DNA of 64,000 nucleotides from the NCBI GenBank assembly GCA_022828595.1, contig JAKGHH010000007.1, forward strand, positions 32,364,356-32,428,355, read 5' to 3'. The stretch's first letter is position 1, and every line of letters begins with the position of its first letter. The DNA is from Nelumbo lutea (taxonomy: Eukaryota > Streptophyta > Magnoliopsida > Proteales > Nelumbonaceae). Position numbers and translations under genes: made by a program. This document shows positions 20,390 to 35,300 of the stretch, in pieces. The notes below the pieces were generated by a model. It worked only from the letters and a program-made list of their open reading frames with translations. It had not been told where the DNA came from and did no database searches.

Positions 20390-23300
20390 CTGCACCAAAA
20401 AAAACAAAGGTTCATTGGATCGGTTCTACATTCTTCCCTTGGAGGGTCTTCTGAAAGAAACATGTTTTCACATGGATCATCAAAGAATGTCTAATAAAAT
20501 TTTCCATCTTGAGAACTATGCTGCTGATTAGACCTGTTCATGGGCCGGGTAGTGCAATGGGCTCGCCCAGCCCAGCCCAGCCCATTCTTTTTTGGGCTTG
20601 GACAAAATTTTAGGCACGTGGGCTTGGGCTTTCTTAAATAAGCCTAGCTTGAGCCCAAGCCTGGCTCAATAATAAATTACACCATAGGTAAGACTTCTTA
20701 TGTCCAGACGAGGCTTCAGGCTTCATATAAGGGCTGGGCCTGGACATTTTCTGTTAATAAAGATGCAAAGCCTGGCCCAAACTTGGCCTGACCGATCCAT
20801 GAACAGGTCTACTGGTGATCATCAAACACATAACATATCTTTATAACCACCAAGTAGTTGAACACGAGAAGAGTTTACCGCTCACCATTGTGCATATGGC
20901 AGTTTCCACATATAAGTGCATAAGATTGTGTTGGATCCTCGCCAACAAGCAATGCTGCAATACGAGCAACCCATCCTCCATCATAGGCAGTTGATCTTGG
21001 ATGGTGTTCAACAACCATCTGATTCTGCCCAAAATCATGCAGTGTTTCATCAATTGGTTGAGTCATCATTGTGCTCTCTGCACTGCCAAATTTGACATCA
21101 GTTTTTTTCCGGTTTCGAAGCCCACTAGATTGCACAAGCTCAACATCATTGCTGTCTCCTGGTGCAGCTTTCAGGTTGAACTCATCCTCAACATACACCT
21201 TCAAGCCCGAATCTGCACCCAATTTAGATGCAAGAACAGTAGCAGCTGCTGCTTTTGCTGCTGGATCAGGGTCATATCTCTGCACTGACAATGGCTTACA
21301 GTGAGCACCCTACACAGATACTATGAGTTCATGCATTTTCCAACTACTAGTTCATCTGCAATAAAATATTAACACAAATAGAACACTACAATAGATGGAA
21401 TGATGTATAGCTAAGTGATTCCATTCATCACCTGAATAAGCTGCTGTGTTGTGTAATAGTTTGTCCTCTCCTTCAGTTCATCAATTTTTGCTTGCCTTTC
21501 AGCACGCAGCCTTTCAAGGGTTTTCTGGTCCTTCCTCTCACCTGCAGAGATGCATGGATGAAATATAAGGTTCTGATTGTCTCATGTCTCAATCAGAATG
21601 CCATACAACCAAGTAATTAATGTCCCCATGGACAAACCAAGAATTTCACAAAATAGATCAAATGACACATCCAATCCCATGAAGAGAAGTCCCCGTATAT
21701 GGAATTTTGAAAAAAAAAAACATCATAAATGTTTTCTAACAAGAAACTAGATGCATTTTTAAACACCAGATGCCCTACATCTTTCCACCAAACCAAATAG
21801 CTAATAATTCAAAAGGGGCATATATATAATTATTAAAACTTCAAAGGAAATGTGTGATGTTAAACATAAAACATCATTGCATCAACGTGACTGCATAAAA
21901 ATTTAGTATTTATGCTCTAGAAAAAATGGATAAAGAAATACCAACAGCAAGCTCTAGTTCTGATGCCACCTGGAATGGAATTATTTCCTTGTGGTTTTCC
22001 ATTGCATTGAAATTACAATGATACAGGAGACAAATAGTCAATTGGATTTTATTAATTTTTGTGTAATATATTTAGGCAGTGGGTAGGGTGGTCAGTAAAC
22101 CAGGTACTGATCCAATTCGATCCAATCCATATGAATCGATTATAAACAATCCGGATCCAATCTGATCTGAATCCAATAGAAACAGAACCCAATCCAATTT
22201 GTTTTAATGCAAATGGATCAGATTGGATCTGTTCTGATCCGAACTAAACTGACTGAAAAAAATATATATATAAAAAATTACAGAAAAATACAGAACAATT
22301 GAAGAACTCTAGTTCAAGTGGCAGCTGCAACCAGACTGAAAAGTTTATTTCCCTTCCGTACTCTTTCATTCACTCTTGTTTATTAGTCTCTTGCTATCTC
22401 TGTTGTGAGAAGGGCTGACTTCATGTTTTTCTTATCTGGGAGTACCTTTTTATTGTGTATCCTATGTACCATATGAGTATAGTCCTTTAATTCTCTCTTA
22501 AACTATAGAAGGGAGGGCACAAAGGCCCTTTCTCACCTATTGTAACTCATTAGTATAGAATATACTTTGTTTGGGTATGTGGGGCATTAGACAAACCCAC
22601 ACACACACCCCCCCTCATCTCTGCTCTCTTTCTCCTGTACAAACCCTAGTTATCATCTCTTATTTCTTGTTTGCTGCCCCTTTCATCCCTTCATCTCCAG
22701 GTGAAATGGATTTAATTATCTCCAAAAACCAACTGGTTTTCTCACAGCTAGAGAAGATCAACTACTCTGGAGACTGAGAAGGATCCTAAAACCAAAGACC
22801 CAGTTACAAGCTGTCTAAAATCCTCTCATGCCTCCAAAACTCTGGACAAAGATGGATGTTTTTTTTTTTTGATATCTTGTGAAGGGCTACACAACGGGGG
22901 GGGGGGGGGGGAGGGGGAGCCCATCCCCCAACCCAGGTGCAGGCAGGATTCGATCCCAAGCTCCACTACAACCAGCAGGAGACCTTACCAACCAGCTGGT
23001 TGGCACCTTGCTGGACAAAGATGACGTTCCCCAGCGCATCCATCACTGCAAGCACATAAACAATGGTCTAGAAGACTAGAACACTCTGCAAGCTCTCTTA
23101 AGCTTGCCTTCTCCAGGAAGGATGGATAATTTCCTCCTCGATGAGGAGAGGTGGCTAGACGATGCTTTCTCATCTTAAGGGTCTTTTTCCCTTTTTCTGA
23201 TTTATGGGTTTTGTTGTTTCAGATTCTGGTGAAGGAGCCAAGTTTCCGATCTACTGGACACATTGCATACTGTTGAGTTGGTCCGAGTTGTTTTTTATTT

Positions 23301-26300
23301 AGTTAGGAAGTTGTTGGGCTTTAGGCCCATTAGTTTATGTTTTTTTTTTAAGTCGTGACTGTTCAGCTATATTAGTAGCCGCCCTACTAAGGGCATCCTT
23401 GTAATATCTCATCCTTTAAGTTAAGTATAAATATAATGAGAGGTAGGCGGCTAGGGTTAATTTTACAATCCTGGTTGACTTCCTATTCTTTTCTTCTTCT
23501 CCTTTCTTCTCTACTGCTGAAATCTTCATCTTCCCCCTCTTTCCTTTCACAAGAAACTCGACTAGATCTGCAATTAGTGATTTCTACTTGGTATCAGAGC
23601 GGACCGAAGGTTCCTTGAAGTTGTTCTCTCATGCAGCCCTAGATCGGCCGACTGCATGGTGATTTAAGAGGCTGATCAAAGCTCTCAGGTAAGCCTAGTT
23701 TTTGAATTATTTTTTTGTGGATCTGTGTGCCCTATAGCTGGTCTAGCGTTTCTCATCAAAATCAGGAAAAAATGGAGAAAGGGGAAGAGTCCTATTTCTG
23801 TTGGACTCTTCAATTTTGACCTAGGAAGTGGCGCCCTAAATTTTTAGGATTCCTTGGAGTTTTTTAAGGGGCGATTCAAGTCCTGCCTGATTTGGAGGCT
23901 TCTAGAGAGAACGACTGCCTCTTTTCTCTCTTCTCTCGTCCCACAGAAAATGAATCTTTTGTAGGAAGAAAGTCTAGGACACCAGAAAGGTGGTGTTGGT
24001 TCCAAAAAATGTTTTGTTTGATCTTGTTGCAAATTTCAATTATTTTCTTTACATTTTTTGAAAAGCATGGAGGGCCACGGAGTTGAAAATAAGCCCGGGA
24101 GTGAAATTGGACCAGTGGGAGGAGGTGCTGGAGACCCTTTTGGGGCTGGGACCATTACAACAGTTAGGTTGGATGGTGCAAATTACTTAAAATGGTCACA
24201 ATTTGCAAAGATGGCCATTGGTGCTCGTGGGAAATTAGGGTATATCACTGGTGAAGAGGTGAAACCCGAAACTACCAACTCCCGGTGGGTACAGGAGAAA
24301 TATATGGTGATGACTTGGTTGTATAATTCCATGTTGCCCCATATAAGTAAAAAATTTTTATGGGCAAATACAACTAAGGAAATATGGGATGGGGTTGCAG
24401 AAACCTATTCACAGAGGGAGAATGTTGCTGGGGCTTATCAGTTGAGAAATCAGATTATTTCTACAAGGCAGGGAGATAGATCTATTGCAGCCTATTTTTC
24501 AGCCCTTAAAACCCTGTGGCAGGAGATTGACCATTTAGAGACATTTGCTTGGGAAACCACTAAGGATGCAATTACCTATCAAAAACATCTAGAGAAGTAT
24601 AGGGTGTTTGAATTTCTTGTTGGCCTTAATCCTGAGTATGATATTGCACGACAACACCTTTACAGGGACAATGCTACTCTCTCCTAGGCATATGCCTTTG
24701 TGTCAGGGGAGGAGTGCAGGAGAGATGTGATGATGAAAAACCTTATTCCTTATCAGTCTGCCATGGTAAGTGCTGTGAAACCTAATCAAAATAGAGATCA
24801 AGGTGGCAGTGAAATCAAGAAGGAAGATAAAATAGATTTGATCTGTGACTACTGTAAGAAGCCTAAACACACAAGAGATACTTGCTGGAAGCTTCACCCA
24901 CATCTTGTGCCGATAAGATTGAAAAATAAGAAGGAAAATGCACACATGGCAGTTACTGGTGACATTCCGGCCCCTCCTACTACAGCTGCTCTAGAGTCTG
25001 TTGCAGCTGCTGCAGCAAGGGCCGAACTTGAGAGGTATGGGCTACTTCTGAACCAGCGGGATACAACCAGTTCCAGTTCAGCCGCAAGCGGACAGCAAGG
25101 TACAGGTGGCACTGGTGGAGTCCACTCTACTTCCTTTGCTCACACAGGTAGTTCACACGTCACTGCAAATTATGTTTCTACTTCAGGTAAGGAGGGACCT
25201 CCTTGGATTATAGATTCTGGAGCCTCAGAGCACATGACCCAGAGCTCTACTATTTTTTCAATTTACCAGCTCTGTTTTGGCAGAGATAGGGTCTCCACGG
25301 CTGATGGATCCCATATGCCTATTGCTGGGAAGGGATCTGCCAAGATTAGTGATTCTATTTCTCTACCCTCTGTCCTTCATGTTCCCAGATTGAGCACTAA
25401 TTTGTTATCTGTTAGTAGTTTGACTAAGAACCTGAACTGCTCAGTAATTCTTTCTCCTAGTCATTGTATTTTGCAGGATTTGGATTCAAAGAGGACGATT
25501 GGGAGTGGTCGTGAAGTGAATGGAATCTACCTCCTAAATGTACTTCCTCCTCATCAGAGTCATCATGTCAACAGGGATAGTGAGTTAGGGCTTGTGGGCC
25601 AAAATATGCTTTGGCATAATCGTTTGGGCCATTTACCTTTTACTTCTTTGAGTTTTTTGTTTCCAAAACTTTTTGAGTCTATTAGTTTGTCAAGTCTGGA
25701 GTGTGAAGGTTGTCAACTTGGAAAGCATTGTAGACATTCATTCAAACCTAGTAATAAAAGATGTTCTTCTTTTGATATTATTCATTCGGATGTGTGGGAC
25801 CCTTACTATGTTCCTTCTATGGGAGGCTATCGCTATTTTCTCTTATTCGTGGATGATTTCTCACGATACTCTTGGATTTACATGATGAGATCCTGCGATG
25901 AAGTACCATCCTTGGTGAGGCAATTTCACCAAATGGTACTAACACAGTTTGGAACAAGAATAAAGGTGTTCAGATCCGACAATGCCAGGGAATATTTTGA
26001 AAGACACCTTGCCTCATATCTGTTAGAATATGGTGTTGTCCATCAGAGCAGTTATCCCTACAGCCCACAGCAGAATGGTATTGCAGAAAAGAAGAACAGA
26101 CACATTGTTGAGATTGCAAGAAGCATGATGATCACATCTACAGTTCCAGTTCGGTTTTGGGGTGATGCAGTTCTCACAGCAATATATATGATTAACAGGG
26201 TTCCCTCTCGTATACTTGGATTCAGCACTCCATTTAGTCTCCTTTTTCCTCAGGAGGAGATGTTTCATATTCCTCTTAGGGTGTTTGGGTGTGTTTGCTT

Positions 26301-29300
26301 TGCACATATCTTTGGTCCTCACCGCTCGAAGCTTGATCCCAAGGCAAAGAAGTGTGTCTTCCTTGGATATGCAGAGAATCAGAAAGGGTATTGTTGCTAT
26401 GATCCAGTCTCTGGAAGCCGGTATGTTACCATGGATGTCACCTTTTTTGAATCCACGTACTTCTTCTCAAAGAATCCTTCTCAGGGGGAGTGTTTTGGGG
26501 AAGTGAGTCAACAGTCTATTCCTCTCCCAATTCCAGTCCCTGTGTCTACTCCTGTGCTTGACCACCACCCTGTGTCACCTACCTTGCCACCTCCTTTGCA
26601 TTATAATTCTCAGCATTACTTACGACAAAGACTTCAAAAGGAGGTTGATTCCACTACAGCAGAACTCACATCACTTCCTGTCGATTCCTTGGAGACTCTA
26701 GATTCGGCTGACATGGATTCAGGTATTCCTCTTGGTCCCGCTACTGTTTCAGTTCCCATTGATCCTACTAACACTGTTACAAATAACCTTGATCTCCCTA
26801 TTGCTCTCAGAAAAGGGAAGAGAAAGTGTATTGCTCATTGTATTTCATAGCACTTATCCTACAGTGGACTTTCTCCTTCCTACCGTGCTTTTCTTTCCTC
26901 TCTTGATTCAGTGTTTATACCCAAGAGTGTTAGTGAGGCTCTCTCCAAACCTGAGTGGAAGACAACTATGCAGGAAGAGATAGCAGCTTTGATTAAGAAT
27001 CAGACATAGGACATTGTGGATCTACCAGAAGGCAAGGAGGCAGTTGGATGCAGATGGGTTTACACAGTAAAATATAAGGCAGATGGAAGTATAGAAAGGT
27101 ACAAGGCAAGACTTGTTGCAAAAGGGTGCACACAGACCTATGGCATTGATTAATTAGAGACCTTTGCACCAGTTGCAAAGATGACCTATATTCGGATACT
27201 TCTTTCTCTTGTTGCCTCGTACTCTTGGCCCTTGCTTCAACTTGATGTGAATAACGCTTTCCTAAATGGGGATCTGCAAGAAGAAGTGTATATGGATCTT
27301 CTTGTTGGCTTTTACAATGATACTGAAAAGGGAAAGGTATGCAGGCTTAAGAAGTCACTTTATGGCTTGAAACAATCTCCCAAAGCATGATTTGGCAGAT
27401 TCAGAAAGGTCTTGATTGCTTTTGGCTACACTCAAACTCAATCCGATCACACCTTGTTTGTGAAGCGAAGGGGATTTTTGGTGTCAGTCCTAATTGTTTA
27501 TGTGGATAATATTGTTGTCACCGGGAATGATCTGAGTGAGATTGATGGTCTGAAAATGAACCTACATAAAGAATTTGAAATTAAGGATCTTGGAGAACTG
27601 AGATACTTCTTAGGCATTGAAGTTGCAAGATCAAAACATGGAATTTTTATCTCTCAAAGGAAGTATGTCTTGGATCTTCTTCAAGAGACAGGGAAGCTTG
27701 GAACAAAGGCAATCAACACCCCTATTGATCAGAACCATAAAATCAATGCATCAAAAGGTGAACCAGTAAAAGACATTGGAAGATATCAGAGACTTGTGGG
27801 TCGGCTGCTATACTTGTGTATGACAAGACCAAACATTTCCTATGTAGTAAGTGTAGTAAGTCAATAGATGCATGCTCCAGAAGTCCAGCATTGGGAGGCA
27901 GTTGACAGGATTCTTGCTTATCTGAAGGGACACCCGGGCAGAGGCATATTGTTTATTGATCATGGACAGTTGAAACTAGAGGCTTATACAGATGCAGATT
28001 AGGCAAGATGCCTTGATGACAGGAGATCAACTTCAAGAGTGTGCACCCTTGTTGGGGGTAACCTTGTCTCATGGAAGAGTAAACAAACAGTGGTGGCAAA
28101 ATCAAGTGCTGAAGCCGAATACAGGGCCATGGCACATTGAGTTTCAGAACTTCTTTGGATCCGTTCCCTGTTAAAAGAAATTGATGTACAGGCAAAAGAA
28201 CCTATGATGCTATACTGTGATAACCAGGCAGCAATTAACATTGCCCATAACCCAGTCCAGCATGACCGAACTAAGCACATTGAAGCGGATAGACATTTTA
28301 TCAGAGAAAGGGTAACTTCTGGAGAAGTTTGTCTTCCATACATTGCTTCTGATCTGCAGCTCGCTGATATTCTCACAAAAGGTGTTGCAAAGAACAAGTT
28401 GGAGCATGATCTACGCAAGTTGGGAATGTGTGACATTTACTCCCAACTTGAGGGGGAGTGTTGAGTTGGTCCGAGTTGTTTTTTATTTAGTTAGGAGGTT
28501 ATTGGGCTTTAGGCCCATTAGTTTATGTTTTTTTTTAAGTTGTGACTGTTCAGCTATATTAGTAGCCGCCCTACTAAAGGCATCATTGCAATATCTCATC
28601 CTTTAAGTTAAGTATAAATAGAATGAGAGGTAGGTGGCTAGGGTTAATTTTACTAGAAACTCGACTACTGAAATCTTCTTCTCCTTTCTTCTCTACTGCT
28701 GAAATCTTCATCTTCCCCCTCTTTCCTTTCACAAGAAACTCGACTAAATCTGCAATTAGTGATTTCTACTCATACATACAATGTGTATGTATGTATATTG
28801 CATACATACAATCAGCTGAAGAATTGTCTGATCTTGGCACCTCTTGGATTTGGATGTTCCTTCTTCACCCCTCACCGAAAAAACAAAACCAAATCTCTGG
28901 TGCCTATAATCCAATGACATAATTGACCAAGGGCCATCTACTCCACTACTCCACCTTTCATTCATCCAGTAACGGTCTGCTAATGACTTTCCACCATCAC
29001 TGTATCAAGTCCCAGGGAAAATATCATTAATAGGCCATGTAACAGTAAATTCAGTAATGGCACTGGAATCTCTGCTATGATAAAATTTCCCAATCCAAAC
29101 AGGCTCAATTACATCAGTAAGTCACGCCCTTATTACTCTGCCATATATCCTTAGGAACGATAAGACTAACATTCAATTCACAAACACACTGTTTGGAGAT
29201 TTGGAATCACAGGGAGACCAGAGATCAGGTGCCTCTTGAAAGAGAATGGTGTATTTTTTAGTTAGAAGATCAGCTAATTGTTTGGCAGATGTGCTAGCCA

Positions 29301-32300
29301 AACAAGGGAAAAACAGGGATGAATTATTTTGGGCTGAATGTAATAGAGAAAAGTCATTAGGGGCTCAGATTCACTAAGCTAGGAGCTGAGCCTGTGTGAT
29401 TCTAATTCTTTTATCTAATGAAAGTTACCATTTTCTATAAAAAACCTAAAAAAAATGAAATGCAGTATGCGGATAAGCACCAAATGCTAAGCATTAAACC
29501 CTTTAGAAGGCATGGCAAAACTAAGATGCATACTAAGCATTGATACAATGAGTAATTACAAGAAGGGAGAAAATAAAATGAGCTAAATTTGGACAACAAA
29601 AATATCATAGTAACTAAAAAGGAAAATCAAATTAGCATTAGAGGTTAAGATACTTACACATTCTTGTGAATCTTACAAGTGTTGAATAAATGACAGAAGA
29701 TAATAAAGGCAAAAGAAACATGGGAGAAACTTTAAGTGCCCTTATCTTCCAGTCTAAATCCAGTGATCTCGTTGCCATGATGGCATAACCTACTGCAACA
29801 ACCTGCAAAATGCAAAACCAGTAAGTAACCTGCTCTAAAAAAATCATAGATGTAGACAGACACCATCAAACAAGGACCATGATTTTGTAGGCCAAACAAC
29901 CTTGCTGTAATGGCCATACAAATTCCTTTTTCTGACCAAAATATGAAGAATATATTTAAGGATCAATAAAGACCAAAGAGACCCTAGGTAGTAGGTATAT
30001 AATATGAAAAGCATGTTATGCAGAGAAGAAAGGGAATTGACCACGCACATTCACATCCTATGAATATCCCAAGGCGTCATACCCACTATAACTCCCACTT
30101 CACCAAATCATCAGCAAGAGTTAAGTTTCAATTCAACCTTTATACCAATTGGACTGGAAAACCATAGACCTTATATATGAGTGTTTCATTAATGTCAGGG
30201 TGGTTAAAGTTGCCTAAAACATTCATTGACAATTTAAATTAAGCCAAGATTTCTCAGAAGTGGATCCCAAGGGTCAATATTAAATGAATATGACTCAACC
30301 TAGTGATATATAACCAATTCCATATGATTATATCAGCTGTAACCCCATAAAATCATTTGACATAAATAAAATGAAGAATCTATAGAGCTTCCCTAGAAGA
30401 CCCTTGAAGCTCCCCAACGCTTCAGAGGACAGCAAGCATAAAAGATCTCCACATCAATTTCCCCAAGCTTCCAAGGAAGGTGACTATTGCAAGTGAACCA
30501 CATTATGAGGAAGGGGCCATCAAATCCCAAATATTGTTAAGCAGAGATTCCAAATAGCTGCAAGCCTGTAACTACATGGTAATTGTTAAAAAGACACTTC
30601 AGCAATTCCCTTCTGCCAACGACATGATGCAAGCATCAGCAATGGGCCATCAAATCAACAGCCAATCTGTCTTCCTCAAAAACATATCAGTAAGTGTTAA
30701 ATTTCCCCAAGCTTCCAAGGAAGGTGACCATTACAAGTCAACTACATTATGAAGAAGGGACCATCAAGTCCCAAATGTTGTTAAGCAGAGATTCCAAATA
30801 GCTGCAAGTCTTTAACTACATGGTAATTGTTAAAAAGACACTTCAGCAATTCCCTTCTGCCAACGACATGATGCAAGAATCAGGAATGGGCCATCAAATC
30901 AACAATCAATCTGTCTTCCTCAAAAACATATCAGTAAGTGTTAAATATCTTATCACACTTCTCAATCAAAAGCTCTAGATTTAGAAGGCTGAGTTTTCAG
31001 AATAGACTTCAGAAGAAATGACATTAAGATGGACCATACAAAAAAATCCACTCTCCTTACCTCTAGGAAGAAAAATACTTCATTAAGACACCTTTAAAAG
31101 AAGACAACTCGTCAATTTCCAGATTCCATAGATTCCTGGAAAGACTGAAATATCAAGATACAATAAAAGGAGACACCAAAGAAACCTAAAAGATGGGCAT
31201 ATAATTTTACCTGGACATGAAGATTACAGAGAATTTGACCCAGGGTAGGATCATCCAAATGAAAAAGTCCCCTTAAAATCTCATTTTACTACTCACATTA
31301 CACATGATGTACCAACAAAATTGAGGAAGGATACCTGAAATGGTTCCAAGGACAAAAGAGTGCAACTGTGTTTGTGGGAATATAATTCCCCTGCAACCTG
31401 TATTTGTTTATTATTAGTGACAGCCAGAGTGATGTTTTAAGGACAACTAAAGTCACTTGCCATGGAGGGCAAGATTCTTTTCTTTGAAAATCTGTACAAC
31501 TGGACAACTTCATCTTCAATTTTTCATAACTTAATCAGGAACCTAAATATCATTATGTAATAAATGGAAAACTTGACATCCTCAGCATCCTTCCATCTAT
31601 AGGAGATATGTACTCTTTTACAAGAAGGAAGTATTTTTCAGAACCCAAAACACCAAATCCACAAACCCTTTTAATAACGAAAAATTCTTCCCCAAACCTT
31701 ACAAAGAAAAGACAGAACTCACGACCAAGACCCACAACATCTCAAAGCCCAAAAGAAGTCCCCCAAAAATCTCCAAACTAAAACTGACCCTGACAACCTT
31801 CACCACCCCAAATTCCCCTTGAGAACCTTCTCCATTCAAAATATATCTATTTTCCAGTTACAGAAAAGCTTTTTTCCTCACAAATTCTTCCCCTCTGAAA
31901 AAAGATAGCACTAATACCTTGCTTACTTGGACTTCAGTTTCCACTATCTTTTCCAAATCCATCTTTTGTTCTGTTTTCCTCAATCAATCAATAACCACCT
32001 CCTTGTTTTCCTCCTCTCCTACATTTTTCTCTTCCTCCACAACCTAAGCCTCCTCCTCAAACAAAGAAGATTTTGAGCCTCTGAACATAGACCCAGTTTC
32101 TTTTTTTTTCCACCTCTTTCTCCAATGACTTCAAACCGATACTGTTTCTTGCACTACTTTGTGTTCTAGTTCTATTCTTCATCCTCTTCCTCTTGTAAAA
32201 TCTCTTATACTTTCTGCAAGGGCCATCCCCAACTAGTCCTTCAAACAATGAAACACTTTTGTAACATGAATCAACTGACCAACATTAGATTCCTTGGGTT

Positions 32301-35300
32301 TTTTCAAGTTTACCAAAGAATCATCGCCTTTCTTTTGATTTCTCAAAGCCCACCAAACCCTTTTGCACTGTTTCTCCTATTAGCCCATCTGAAAACAAAT
32401 GCTCTTCTAGATCAAAGCCCCCAAGGGGTTCATGGCAACGAGAACCACCTTCTATTACTGAGCCCTGGATATCTTCCTCTGTGTTCTGCTCTTCAATCAT
32501 TGTTGCAACCCTATCCTAAGTCTGAATAAGGCCTAAAGAAGCCTTAGCACCTCCAAGTAATTGAGCTTCAAATTGTCACTTGAGTATCTTGACCTGTCTT
32601 TATCAAAAAAAAACTTGTTATCACCCAATCCCACGCTTCACATTTCCTCCTACCCTAACTTTCATGCTTCCTAGAGGAATGTTTTTTGAACCTTATAACC
32701 TTTCTTTCCATAACCAAATTTGATAATATATCCTTTCTCCTTCTTTCTCTCATTAAACCATGATTCTGAAACACCAAAGGCTCTGCTAACGTCTTTGAGG
32801 TAGACGGTGATAGATCTCTCCAAAGATCTACCGACATTCAATCCTGCCCTCCACATGCTCAAGTAAGTCACCACATGACTTTAAGAAACCTTTGCTTTAT
32901 TAGTCCCAAGATGTCAAGGCCAAAATGGCTTGGGTCTGGCCCACCTGCTTCCTCTGTCGCATGACTCTTTAAAATATCTCATGCCAGTTCAACACTCTCT
33001 ACCTCAACACTAAAAGTCCTAGATGACCCCAACTTAGGGCCATGACCCTTCGACTTCTCCTCCAAAACTTACTTTGATCTTGATTTCCTTCTTGCTCCAC
33101 CTCTAACCTTCTTATTATAATCGCCTCTAACTGCAGCACGTGTAGGATCTTGGTCAAGAGCAAACTCCAGTCAACCCTGATCTGAGCCTATACAAAGAGT
33201 CTTTCTAGCTTCCTCTGAAGACATGCTACCAAAGACTATTTTGGGAACTGATGTTACGAACACATTTCTCTGTGCAAGTTCTTTCCCAAACGCAAAAGAA
33301 AGAACCATTTCGAGCTCTTCCATTAAAGATAAAATAGCGCTCATCAACCCTCTTCCACACAGGTCTCTGATTTTTGTTGACTCCAATACTCTACATTTGA
33401 ATATGCCACCCCAGGATTGCCAAATAGAACAGATACTTCCAAATTTTCATCTTCCTTTCTGCAGCCATTGCTCCACTGGAAGTTTCAATGGAGGTTTCTA
33501 ACCAGACATTTGACGGAAAACCTATTCAAGCATACCTCCAGCTTCCTGGGAATACATTCAGGTTTCATCCTGACTATCCTCATTGCAGCCAAATGAAGAT
33601 CATCCAAAAAAACTTCTTTCAAATGCACCCCCGCAAATAACAGCAATTGACAGAAGAATTTCTTTCTTCCACAAGTTGAACAGATACCCCAAAACCCTTA
33701 CAATTACTCCTTCAATGAAGGAAAAATCTTTCACAATTGAGAACAAAAACCATCTCTCGACCATCACTTTCCCCTCGTGTGTATGGACTGTTTCAGTTTC
33801 TACCTCTGATTTTCTCAGTGAACTCTAGTAGAGATCTGCATCTATCATAAAAGGTAACTATGATTGCCATCTTCAAATTGAAATGTCTGTGGATATCTTC
33901 CCCCATTCTCATCCAATCTCTCTCTTCTTGATTAGCTGATATCACAAATCTGTCCTCCCAAATTTCTTTACCTCTGTTCATCACCACTAACTTACCTACA
34001 CCAAAGCCCACAAGCAAGGATCAAAGGCTCCCCTTCCACAGCATTGATCTTGAAAGATGGATAGGCCCCCTGTTAGCATTTTCCTTCTTTTGCAAATACT
34101 TAAAAAAAAAGGAGTTTTTGAGACCTCTCCCCAGCCTGAACCTCTCTTACGTTCCGGAAAACACAACAGCTCCCTTTGTCCAAAAAACTCATATAGCACT
34201 AAGTACCTTTCTTTATTGTTTTCCTTCTTTTCGGCCCAAATCTTCTACATTCCTCAACCTTCGAAATCTTCAAACAAGATTCCAATTTGCTGTTGACGCA
34301 CCACCAATCCAGTTTTTGAACCATTCAATCACTTCTACAGACAAAAACACAGTAGCTCTTTTCATCTCTGTAACCTTTAACATATCCGAACCCTTAAACC
34401 TTGTCTCCTCAAAGACAAAAGTTTTTGCTTCTATCTTTAGGCTTCTCCAAACCTAAGACATGACCATTTCTAGGGACATTTTTAAAGACTTCAAACATGA
34501 TCGACATCTTCAAAACTTCAGCTTTTGTGGCCCAAGTAATGCAACAGACAGACCTCCACCAACCAAAAAACCAGCAACACCACCAAAAATAAAGACATAG
34601 AGTGGTCCCATTCTGTTAAGATCTATAATGGTAGACATGGTAAAATTGGTTACATAACAGAAGAAACTAGAAACCTGCTTTCAGATCATTCTCATGCTAA
34701 ATGGGTACAATACAAGAAGCTATTTAGGATTATAGGATCTAGGATTACCCCAAAGAGGCAGACCAACATACCACAAGGGCTAAACCTGCACCTCATACCG
34801 TAGGATTTTGGCAAATTAGTAGGGAGGGACACAACTTAGAGCCAGCGAGGGAAAGATCTTCCCCACGTGTCACTAAGGCAAAAACCTTGCTTTCTGTATG
34901 TGTCAGCTAGCAACAACCTAGGAGTCTGACTCAGCATGGACATGGATACAGACATCAGACACCAGAGTTAGAATCCAACACATGCCAAAGAGTCTGACTT
35001 GTAGACATGTTTATCAAAAAATGTATACTATAAAAATAGTTCATTTTTTAATTAATATTATATACCCAAAAAAAAGGTGTCTAAAATGTTGCCTTTGTTA
35101 CTGAGTAATGTTTTATATGAAAAAATGACATTTCTCTTGTACATTAGCTGCTCATTTATGTCAAATATGCTAGGATACAAAAAGTAAATATTACATAGAA
35201 CTATAGATTATAGAAGTGTCCCTCAAGAAGCCATGGAGTCTCAGAATCCAAAATGTCTCCAACACAGACGCATCTTCCACTACCACTTAGGACTTAGGAG

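Larger units (their letters stand above)
23271..28770 (+). mobile_element. Full-length Ty1/copia element in LNP intron 2 (copia 2)
   Basis: LTRs of 318 and 312 bp (TGTTGAG start) flank a 4.9-kb interior, with an identical 5-bp target duplication CATAC at 23266-23270 and 28771-28775. A tRNA-Met primer site starts at 23589, and a polypurine tract lies at 28449-28458. All domains are present in the order gag, protease, integrase, RT, RNase H. It is inserted opposite to the LNP gene. The coding frame has in-frame stops but no frameshift, so the element is whole in structure yet inactive. Confidence 0.96.
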
